Shown here: positions 57,525-64,000 of the stretch, piece by piece | Position numbering within the stretch: the first letter of the stretch is position 1 | How the letters are laid out: every line of letters begins with the position of its first letter | Assembly (NCBI GenBank): GCA_013112635.1 | Contig: JABFGF010000003.1 | Span: 1 to 64,000 of the forward strand | Origin: Calditrichota bacterium | GTDB lineage: Bacteria > Calditrichota > Calditrichia > Calditrichales > J004 | Reading direction: 5' to 3' | DNA: 64,000 bases | The notes under the pieces: generated by a model | Database searches by the model: none | Told to the model about the DNA's origin: nothing | The model's input: only the letters and a program-made list of their open reading frames with translations | Position numbers and translations under genes: made by a program

Positions 57525-57866
57525 GTGAAGTTAATTATCGCCTATATACAACCAGAAAAACTCAATTCGGTTAAGCAGGCTTTGTTTGAACGGCAAATAT
57601 ATAAGATGTCTGTTACCAATGCGCTTGGTTGTGGTGAACAGGAAGGCTATCATGAAAATTATCGTGGTGCAGATATTGAAGTAAACCTGCTTAAAAAAAT
57701 CAGATTGGAAATTGCAATCAATGCAGAATTTTTGCAGGCAGCTATTGAAGGAATTACGACGGGTGCACGGACAGGAGAAATTGGTGATGGCAAAATATTT
57801 GTTCATGAACTGGAAGATTGTATTCGCATTCGCACTGGTAAAAATGGACAGAAGGCTATCGGGTAA
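57525..57866 (+). CDS. glnK: PII nitrogen regulatory protein (GlnB/GlnK family) without Tyr51
   Basis: 113 residues from a GTG with an AAAGGAGG ribosome-binding site. It carries the PII C-terminal signature [30 protein letters not shown] trimers sense ATP/ADP and 2-oxoglutarate and regulate AmtB and other partners. The T-loop reads [10 protein letters not shown], so Tyr46 is present but position 51, the uridylylation Tyr of proteobacterial PII, is Ile. It is expected not to be uridylylated at that site. It is 29 bp upstream of amtB, the classic glnK-amtB pair. Confidence 0.93.
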   Translation: MKLIIAYIQPEKLNSVKQALFERQIYKMSVTNALGCGEQEGYHENYRGADIEVNLLKKIRLEIAINAEFLQAAIEGITTGARTGEIGDGKIFVHELEDCIRIRTGKNGQKAIG

Positions 57867-57895
57867 ATTTAAATACATATCAAAGGAATAATACA

Positions 57896-59257
57896 ATGAG
57901 TTTGAAAAAGATTTTAATGTTTATAATAATCAACCTGTTTTTTACAACACTCGGTGCTGCTCTTGCGCAGGAGGCACTTATAGACTCTGCACAAATTGTT
58001 GAGGAACATTCTTTAACCGAAAAATCAGGTGTAGAAGAAGTTATGTTTACAATAAACAATGTTTGGATGATGGTGGCAATTTTTCTTGTTTTTATTATGC
58101 ACCTGGGATTTGCCTCTTTGGAAGCAGGACTAACCAGAGCCAAAAATACAGTAAATATATTGTTTAAAAATACGGCTATAATTTCGATTGGATTGCTATC
58201 ATACACCTTGATGGGTTTTAACTTGATGTACCCGGGTGAATTTTTATCTGGATTAAAACTGCTGGGATTTTCCGGTTTTGGAATAGGTACCGATGCAGCA
58301 GGAATTACCAGTTCATATAATGTAGGGTACACATATTGGACCGATTTTTTATTTCAGGGGATGTTTGCTGCGACTGCGGCCACGATTGTTTCCGGTGCTG
58401 TGGCTGAACGAATTAAGTTAAGCAGCTTCATGGTTTTCTCAACACTTTACATTTCCATAGTTTACCCCATAATCGGGTCATGGGGCTGGGGAGCTGGCTG
58501 GTTAAGTGATTTAAATTTTCATGATTTTGCCGGTTCCACTTATGTGCACTCTGTGGGAGGGTGGGCCGCCCTGGCAGGAGTTTTAGCTCTTGGACCAAGA
58601 CACGGAAAGTATATAAATGGTACCATTAGACCAATTATGGGCCATAATATGCCATTGGCAACAATTGGAGTATTTTTGCTTTGGCTTGGCTGGTTTGGTT
58701 TTAACGGCGGTTCTGTACTTTCGGCTGATCCGGGCGGCGTTTCTTTTGTACTGGTTACCACATGTCTTGCAGCAGCTGCCGGGATAATTGGTGCTATGTT
58801 TACATCCTGGACAGTGCAGAAAAAACCGGATTTAAGTATGGTTCTTAATGGCTCACTTGCCGGGTTAGTTGGAATTACTGCGGGTGCTGATTTGGTCTCT
58901 ATAACATCCGCAATAATCATCGGATTAGTTGCCGGAATAATTGTTGTACTTGCCGTGGAATTAATAGACCGGTTACATCTGGATGATCCTGTTGGGGCAA
59001 TTTCTGTTCACTTGATTTGTGGGGTTTGGGGTACATTAGCCGTTGGGATTTTCTCATCAGAATTTACTTTCCTGACCCAGTTAACAGGTGTTCTCGCGGC
59101 GGGAGCATTTTCTTTTATCGCAGCATACGTTCTATTCTATTTATTGAAAATAACAATTGGCATCCGTGTTAGTCTGGAAGAGGAAATGAGTGGTCTCGAT
59201 ATTGGCGAACATGGAATGGAAGCATATGCAGGTTTTCAGATTTTTACAACACAGTAA
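57896..59257 (+). CDS. amtB: Ammonium transporter
   Basis: 453 residues with an N-terminal signal-like segment (about 1-24) and eleven predicted membrane helices. The pore His pair is expected in STYVHSVGGWAALAG and SVHLICGVWGTLAVG. The C-terminal cytoplasmic tail ends in HGMEAYAGFQIF, including the conserved Gly/Tyr region that interacts with PII. It moves ammonium across the inner membrane and is blocked by GlnK when nitrogen is plentiful. It is driven by the sigma-54 promoter at 57467. Confidence 0.95.
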   Translation: MSLKKILMFIIINLFFTTLGAALAQEALIDSAQIVEEHSLTEKSGVEEVMFTINNVWMMVAIFLVFIMHLGFASLEAGLTRAKNTVNILFKNTAIISIGLLSYTLMGFNLMYPGEFLSGLKLLGFSGFGIGTDAAGITSSYNVGYTYWTDFLFQGMFAATAATIVSGAVAERIKLSSFMVFSTLYISIVYPIIGSWGWGAGWLSDLNFHDFAGSTYVHSVGGWAALAGVLALGPRHGKYINGTIRPIMGHNMPLATIGVFLLWLGWFGFNGGSVLSADPGGVSFVLVTTCLAAAAGIIGAMFTSWTVQKKPDLSMVLNGSLAGLVGITAGADLVSITSAIIIGLVAGIIVVLAVELIDRLHLDDPVGAISVHLICGVWGTLAVGIFSSEFTFLTQLTGVLAAGAFSFIAAYVLFYLLKITIGIRVSLEEEMSGLDIGEHGMEAYAGFQIFTTQ

Positions 59258-59291
59258 CTATTTAATCTTAATCAAAAAAAAGGAATCAATC

Positions 59292-59951
59292 ATGAATTCA
59301 ATCAAAAAGTTTTTTCTAATATTTGTATTTTTATTAACTGTAAATCCACTTTTTGCACAAGTTGATTTTGGAGCGGATGTCGTTAGCCGTTACATTTTTC
59401 GTGGATTAGATTTTGGAAATGCTGTGAGTGCACAACCGTTTCTATCAGTAACAGCAGGTAATTTTGAAATAGGTGCATGGGGATCATACGCGTTTACAGG
59501 TGCGGGACCGGGAGCCGGGGCAAATGAAAATGATCTCTATATAACCTACAGTTATGAAATGATCTCAGCAACAATCACGGATTATTATTTCCCGGAGGGC
59601 AACAAATTTGGTTTCTATAACAATAATACTTCTTCGGCACATATAATTGAAGGCAGTCTTTCAGCAGAATTTAGCGGGATCAGTTTACTGGCAGCATATA
59701 ATTTCTATGGTGCTGATCAGGATAGGTCTTTCTATTTTGAGGCAGGATATGAATTGTATAGCAAAGATGAGATGAGTGTTTCAGCGTTTGCCGGGCTTGG
59801 AAATAATATTTACGTCAGCGATGCGGCCGGTGATCCGACACTTGTAAATGTGGGAGTTAGTGCATCAAAAGGGGCGTTGTCTGCTTCATATATTTTAAAT
59901 CCAGATCTTGATACAAATTACCTTGTCTTTGGCTATAGCATCGGACTTTAA
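59292..59951 (+). CDS. TorF family putative outer-membrane porin
   Basis: 219 residues from the ATG at 59292, which has an AAAAGGAATC ribosome-binding site. A longer frame from 59190 overlaps amtB and is rejected. A signal peptide (MNSIKKFFLIFVFLLTVNPLFA) is followed by alternating hydrophobic strands and an early conserved ADVVSRYIFRGLDFGNAVSAQP segment, typical of TorF/gcw_chp barrels. It may let ammonium or another small nitrogen compound across the outer membrane, given its place 34 bp after amtB. Confidence 0.8.
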   Translation: MNSIKKFFLIFVFLLTVNPLFAQVDFGADVVSRYIFRGLDFGNAVSAQPFLSVTAGNFEIGAWGSYAFTGAGPGAGANENDLYITYSYEMISATITDYYFPEGNKFGFYNNNTSSAHIIEGSLSAEFSGISLLAAYNFYGADQDRSFYFEAGYELYSKDEMSVSAFAGLGNNIYVSDAAGDPTLVNVGVSASKGALSASYILNPDLDTNYLVFGYSIGL

Positions 59952-60045
59952 AAACCTGTTTAAATGGTACCCAACCATGAAATCAGATTCATGGTTCGTC
60001 TCCGCTCACAGTGAAGGCACATATGCTGATTTTATTCAGAATAGT

Positions 60046-60078
60046 TCTTCATCCTGAGCGCAGACGAAGGGTGTCTTT
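60046..60078. repeat. Dispersed palindromic repeat, family A, copy 6 (partial)
   Basis: CTTCATCCTGAGCGCAGACGAAGGG, one arm of the family A repeat. It lies between the TorF gene and the convergent aldehyde dehydrogenase gene. Confidence 0.55.
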
Positions 60079-60082
60079 CAAA

Positions 60083-61543
60083 TTAGTCATTTGCAATAAA
60101 AACTGTTTTAGGCTCACTGTAATGCTGAAGGGCAATCATCCCCTGTTCACGGCCAATACCGCTCTGTTTCATTCCGCCAAAGGGAGCTTCGATATGCACA
60201 CTGCTGCTGCTGTTGATTGAAATCATACCGGTTTCAAATGAACGTGCAACACGCAAAGCCCGGCCAATGTCTCTTGTCCAGATGGAACCAGACAAACCAT
60301 ACGGACTGTCATTTGCCAGGGAAACGGCCTGCTCCTCAGTCTTAAATGGCATAATGCATACTACAGGTCCAAAGATTTCCTCCTGCATAATGCGCATATC
60401 AGACTTTACATTTACGTATACGGCGGGTGTCAAATAATTTCCATTTGATAGTTCATTACCTTGTGGAATCTCACCCCCGCACAACCTTTCCGCACCTTCC
60501 TTGTCGCCAATATCCAGATAGTTGCAAACAGAGCTTCGGTGATTGGCAGTAATCAACGGACCCATTTCGGTCTTGGCTGAAGTGGTTGGTCCGATCTTCA
60601 TATTTTTTGTGCGTTCTACAAACTTGGTCACAAATGAATCAAATATTTTTTCTTCAACTAAAAAACGGCTTCTTGAACAGCAATCCTGCCCGGCATTATC
60701 AAAAACGGAAAAGAGAGATGGTTCGATGCATGTATCCAAATCAGTATCTGCAAAAACAATATTTGCCGATTTCCCACCCAATTCCAGCGAGACCCGTTTA
60801 ATACCATCGGCGGCAGTTTTCATAATATGGGTGCCAATTTCTGTAGAACCTGTAAATGAAATCTTGCGCACAAGCGGATGTTTTATAAGAGCTTCCCCGG
60901 CTAAACTTCCGGAACCGGGCAATACATTTACGACGCCAGGTGGAATGCCAGCCTCGGCAATCAAATCGGCCAGGGCTAATGCACTTAAAGGTGTAACACC
61001 GGCTGGTTTAATGACAACGCAATTGCCCATAGCCAAAGCCGGCGCAACTTTCCAGCATGTAATTAAAAAGGGAAAGTTCCAGGGTGTGATAAGAGCACAC
61101 ACACCAAGTGGTTCTTGAAAAGTTAATAGAGTCCCACCTGCTGCTCCGGGAATTGTCTGACCATGAAATTTGTTTACGGCACCGGCATAGTATTCAAAAC
61201 AATTTGCTGCTGCGCCGATTTCACCCATGGCAGCATTGATTGGTTTACCTGCGTTTCGAGATTCAATCGTTGCCAGAAAATCCTGTTTATCACGTATAAG
61301 ATCAGCCACTTTTTGCAATAGCTGGCCCCTGCTGCGCGAGTCCATGGATTTCCAATCGCCTTTTTCAAATCTTTGGTTGGCTTTTTTTACTGTGTAGTCC
61401 ACGTCCGCTGCAGAAGCCTGGGCAACACTGGCAATTTTATTTCCATTGGATGGATCAAAAATATCTACGACTTCATCATTACTGCCTTTTACACGAAGTC
61501 CATCAATGGCAAGCCCTTCGAACGGGAGATTGTTTTTTGTCAT
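60083..61543 (-). CDS. NAD(P)-dependent aldehyde dehydrogenase
   Basis: 486 residues, the usual family length. The NAD motif FTGSTEIGTHI, the catalytic Glu in SLELGGKSANIVF and the catalytic Cys in NAGQDCCSRSRF are present; this motif has two adjacent Cys. The sequence resembles betaine-aldehyde and gamma-glutamyl-gamma-aminobutyraldehyde (PuuC-like) dehydrogenases. It is in one minus-strand group with an SDR, an exported protein and a glutamine-synthetase-family gene, which suggests a gamma-glutamylated amine pathway. The real substrate is unknown. Confidence 0.85.
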   Translation of the reverse strand: MTKNNLPFEGLAIDGLRVKGSNDEVVDIFDPSNGNKIASVAQASAADVDYTVKKANQRFEKGDWKSMDSRSRGQLLQKVADLIRDKQDFLATIESRNAGKPINAAMGEIGAAANCFEYYAGAVNKFHGQTIPGAAGGTLLTFQEPLGVCALITPWNFPFLITCWKVAPALAMGNCVVIKPAGVTPLSALALADLIAEAGIPPGVVNVLPGSGSLAGEALIKHPLVRKISFTGSTEIGTHIMKTAADGIKRVSLELGGKSANIVFADTDLDTCIEPSLFSVFDNAGQDCCSRSRFLVEEKIFDSFVTKFVERTKNMKIGPTTSAKTEMGPLITANHRSSVCNYLDIGDKEGAERLCGGEIPQGNELSNGNYLTPAVYVNVKSDMRIMQEEIFGPVVCIMPFKTEEQAVSLANDSPYGLSGSIWTRDIGRALRVARSFETGMISINSSSSVHIEAPFGGMKQSGIGREQGMIALQHYSEPKTVFIAND

Positions 61544-61583
61544 GGTCTTTTCCTAAAAAATCGTACAAAACTTTTAATACTTT

Positions 61584-61659
61584 GTCATTCTGAGCAAAGC
61601 GAAGAATCCACTGAATATTAAACATTGGGTTAGTTAGTCACACTGTGCCTCTGAATGAC
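61584..61659. repeat. Dispersed palindromic repeat, family A, copy 7
   Basis: GTCATTCTGAGCAAAGCGAA starts the element and CTCTGAATGAC ends it. This copy is closest to the widespread TCATTCTGAGCGAAGCGAAGAATC form. It fills the gap between the SDR and aldehyde dehydrogenase genes. Confidence 0.78.
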
Positions 61660-61680
61660 AGGAGTGATAATTTAAATCGA

Positions 61681-62454
61681 TTACTCCGGTGTTACATACG
61701 CCGAGGTAATTCCTCCATCAACCATAAACTCAGTTCCTGTCACATAAGATGATTCATCCGATGCCAAATACAAAGCAGCCTGCGCCATCTCCTTTGCCAA
61801 TCCAAAACGCCCCATCGGTACATGGACAAGGCGTCGCTGTTTCTTTTCTTCCGTATCTAAAAATTTCATCAGCAACTCTGTTTTTAGCGGTCCGGGACAC
61901 AAGGCATTTACCCGAATATTTTCACGGGCATGTACAACAGCCAATTCGCGGGTGAGTGCCAAAACGGCTCCCTTGCTGGCCGTATAAGCTATTTGCGGAG
62001 TAGCTGCACCAAGTTTGGCTACAAACGAAGCGGTATTTATTATCACGCCTTTTCCGTTTTTTCTCATCACGGGGATGGCAAATTTACAGCCAAAGAAAAC
62101 GCCTTTTACATTTATGGCATAAGTCTTGTCAAAAACATCCTCTGCTGTGTTAACAGCATCATCATCTTTACTGTGCATAATACCGGCATTATTAAAAAGA
62201 ATATCCAGCTTGCCAAATTCGGAAATAGCCACTTCAATCATATTTTTACAATCGGTATTACTGGAAACATCAGCTTTTACAAAAACAGCTTTGCCACCAT
62301 TTTTTTCAATTTTTTCAACTGTCTGTAAACCATCTTTTTCATTAATATCAACCGCAACAATTTTGGCGCCTTGTTCAGCAAATAGCAAGCAGGTTTCCAT
62401 GCCAATGCCGCTGGCAGCTCCTGTGATGACAGCAACTTTGTCTTTTAGTCTCAT
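61681..62454 (-). CDS. Short-chain dehydrogenase/reductase family oxidoreductase
   Basis: 257 residues of the classical SDR fold. The cofactor motif is VITGAASGIGMET, followed by LFNNAG and the catalytic YTASKG. An Asp at the end of the second strand (VAVDINEKDG) suggests NAD preference. The closing EFMVDGGITSAYV is typical of classical SDRs. Substrate is unknown; it may be an alcohol in the same pathway as the neighbouring aldehyde dehydrogenase. It starts 3 bp after the exported protein gene. Confidence 0.85.
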   Translation of the reverse strand: MRLKDKVAVITGAASGIGMETCLLFAEQGAKIVAVDINEKDGLQTVEKIEKNGGKAVFVKADVSSNTDCKNMIEVAISEFGKLDILFNNAGIMHSKDDDAVNTAEDVFDKTYAINVKGVFFGCKFAIPVMRKNGKGVIINTASFVAKLGAATPQIAYTASKGAVLALTRELAVVHARENIRVNALCPGPLKTELLMKFLDTEEKKQRRLVHVPMGRFGLAKEMAQAALYLASDESSYVTGTEFMVDGGITSAYVTPE

Positions 62455-62457
62455 TTT

Positions 62458-63492
62458 TTAAAACCCTTTTTGATAAACATTAAAAGAAAGAGAATATTTA
62501 TATGTTTCGGAATCAAACGGTACATCACCTTTAATCATATAGTTTTTTAAACTGAAATACTTAAACCATTTGCCGGAAGAACTGTGCTGAAATGTTTTTG
62601 ATCCTTTTTGTGAAAATTCCTTAAAACGTTCGTCAATTACTTTAATTTCGCCACCGTTTTTATAACTGAGTTTCAGTAAATAGGCTACAGGTTTTTGGGA
62701 TTTATCATCCTCTTTTTGAAAAAGACTGAATTCCACAAAAAGTGGTATTTTTCCGCCATGGGAATCAGTGATTATTTTTTCTTCTTTGAAGGCCTCGATT
62801 TTTTTTGAATATGTTTCTGATTTGATTTGCCAGTTGCCTTCAATCCAATCGTCTTCATTTTTTTCAAATGATTCTGATAATTGCAAAACCGGATTAGAAG
62901 CAAACTTTCCAAAAGATGCAATTTTTGCGGCGTTTCTACTTTCCGGGTAAAAGGCTGTAAATTTTTCGCATTCCTGCTCTACATTAAAGGCATAGCCCCA
63001 TTTGATATACAAATAAAATGATTCCTCCTTTAGCGCTTCAGAAACTTCAGGATCGTCATTGTTTATATACTTTTCCAAAATTTTGCGGCTTTGGCTGTGA
63101 TCGCCTTTATCAAATAAAGTTTTTGCATAGCGCAACTCTTTGGCGCTGATTTGTTCTTCGACAACAGTTTTAATTTTGCCGCTGAGAACAACCTGGTAAG
63201 TTCCATCCTGTACATAACCGATGTCAATTACTTGAAATCCGGGCAATAAAATGGCTTCAGCTTTGGATTCGATATAATCAAACTTAACCTGAAAGTTTTC
63301 CACAGTTGTTTCGGATTTTAGTTTTACTCCAGCCTTTTCGCAGGCTTGCCGTTTAGCATCAAGAATAGCTTCAAGCCGGTCTTGTTGAGAGCCATCATTT
63401 TTGGTGTTACTGATTCCCTTAACGGAAATATCAATTGTTTCCTGAGCAATTAAATTAGATACTAAAAAAGTTAGAATAAGTAGGGTTTTCAT
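62458..63492 (-). CDS. Exported protein of unknown function with FlgT/LPP20-like N-terminal domain
   Basis: About 344 residues from the ATG at 63492, which has an AGGATACC ribosome-binding site and is followed by a signal peptide (MKTLLILTFLVSNLIAQ). A longer frame from 63618 would overlap the next gene and is rejected. The first domain (about 18-110) has the pattern DRLEAILDAKRQACEKAGVK...SKAEAILLPGFQVIDIGYV, as seen in FlgT-N/LPP20-like domains. Then comes a helical repeat-like part and a C-terminal beta-rich domain. Its function is not recognisable. Confidence 0.68.
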   Translation of the reverse strand: MKTLLILTFLVSNLIAQETIDISVKGISNTKNDGSQQDRLEAILDAKRQACEKAGVKLKSETTVENFQVKFDYIESKAEAILLPGFQVIDIGYVQDGTYQVVLSGKIKTVVEEQISAKELRYAKTLFDKGDHSQSRKILEKYINNDDPEVSEALKEESFYLYIKWGYAFNVEQECEKFTAFYPESRNAAKIASFGKFASNPVLQLSESFEKNEDDWIEGNWQIKSETYSKKIEAFKEEKIITDSHGGKIPLFVEFSLFQKEDDKSQKPVAYLLKLSYKNGGEIKVIDERFKEFSQKGSKTFQHSSSGKWFKYFSLKNYMIKGDVPFDSETYKYSLSFNVYQKGF

Positions 63493-63508
63493 AAGCGGTA
63501 TCCTATGT

Positions 63509-64000
63509 TTATATTCTTTCAAAATAGCGTTTCCGTTCCCAATCTGTAACGGCATTATCAAAATCGGCTTGTTCACTTTTAAAAAAGTGTGTGTAATGTT
63601 TTTGAACAGTTTCGCCAAAGTTGGATTTTACAAAATCACTCTTCTCAAAAAGGGTGATGGCATGTGCTAAAGTTTTTGGTACGTGGTCTATTTTAGCTGC
63701 ATTATAAATGTCGCCCTCAAAGATTGGAGGTGGATCTATTTTATTTTCTATGCCGTCCAGTCCACAGGCGAGAGCGGCAGCAAATGCAAGATATGGGTTG
63801 CAATCGGCCCCGGGAATACGGCATTCTATACGCAAGCTTTTTCCACTACCAACAACCCTGAAACCGGCGGTACGATTATCGTAACTCCAGCCAAGACGCG
63901 TTGGCGCCCAGGATCCGGATTGATACCTTTTGTAAGAGTTAACAGTTGGAGCATAAAAAACCATGACATCAGGAACGTGCTTTATCCAGCCACCCAAAAA
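63509..64000 (-). CDS. Glutamine synthetase family protein, C-terminal part (truncated by window edge)
   Basis: About 163 residues of the C-terminus are visible and the frame stays open to 64000. The segments APTVNSYKRYQSGSWAPT, DNRTAGFRVVG, SLRIECRIPGADCNPYLAFA and LDGIE are the ATP/glutamate-binding part of GS type I. It fits both GlnA-like and PuuA/GlnT-type gamma-glutamyl-amine ligases. The neighbouring aldehyde dehydrogenase and SDR favour the latter. The stop is 17 bp upstream of the exported-protein start. Confidence 0.85.
   Translation of the reverse strand, partial: FLGGWIKHVPDVMVFYAPTVNSYKRYQSGSWAPTRLGWSYDNRTAGFRVVGSGKSLRIECRIPGADCNPYLAFAAALACGLDGIENKIDPPPIFEGDIYNAAKIDHVPKTLAHAITLFEKSDFVKSNFGETVQKHYTHFFKSEQADFDNAVTDWERKRYFERI

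Overview
The window is AT-rich, densely coded chromosomal DNA from a Gram-negative bacterium of the Fibrobacterota-Chlorobiota-Bacteroidota (FCB) type. The main evidence is two exported proteins, plus one decayed remnant, ending in the type IX secretion (Por) sorting domain with an NFPNPFNP motif. No SusC/SusD pair is visible, promoters look like ordinary sigma-70, and lysine is made by a LysW carrier-protein pathway. Together these point away from classical Bacteroidia and towards Calditrichota-, Ignavibacteria- or KSB1-like lineages. That placement is inference.

Region 1 (1-11.7 kb) is a polysaccharide-degradation locus: a multidomain PL6-type beta-helix lyase, a second T9SS beta-helix protein, two paralogous alginate-lyase-superfamily enzymes, a GH2 glycosidase and a GH88 unsaturated uronyl hydrolase lipoprotein. 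The likely substrate is a uronic-acid-rich polymer. Region 2 (11.8-24.8 kb) holds PEP carboxylase, a YdjM-like membrane protein, galM-galK-galE with no galT, a GH109-type enzyme, a sodium:solute symporter, a GlmU-like nucleotidyltransferase, a second GHMP sugar kinase and a YCII protein. It reads as hexose/amino-sugar uptake and activation.

Region 3 (24.8-31.3 kb) has a frameshifted relic of a T9SS sorting domain, a kinase/class-III PLP-enzyme fusion, and on the minus strand a sulfur operon (metZ, osmC, two half-size YeeE/YedE transporters) behind a Met/Cys-rich leader peptide and terminator, followed by asd. Region 4 (31.4-38.8 kb) is a complete hisGDCBHAFI(E) operon on the minus strand with its own His-containing leader and terminator. 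Diverging from it, Region 5 (39.1-49.6 kb) starts with a consensus promoter, a Met-rich leader attenuator and then a SAM-I riboswitch. It continues through metY, metX, aspartate kinase, lysW, homocitrate synthase, lysX, lysY, a class II glutamine amidotransferase, lysZ and lysJ. Aspartate-family methionine synthesis and alpha-aminoadipate lysine synthesis therefore sit in one collinear array. The encoded LysW ends in Gln instead of the usual Glu, and the amidotransferase embedded in the array is a candidate for correcting this.

Region 6 (49.7-60 kb) is nitrogen assimilation: a GAF/AAA+/Fis sigma-54 activator with gltB and gltD on the minus strand, and divergently a sigma-54 promoter driving glnK-amtB and a TorF-like outer-membrane protein. 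Region 7 (60-64 kb) has an aldehyde dehydrogenase, an SDR, an exported protein of unknown function and the C-terminal part of a glutamine-synthetase-family enzyme.

Two families of dispersed palindromic repeats sit in the intergenic gaps, mostly between genes of the his and lys arrays. No tRNA, rRNA, CRISPR array or complete mobile element was seen.
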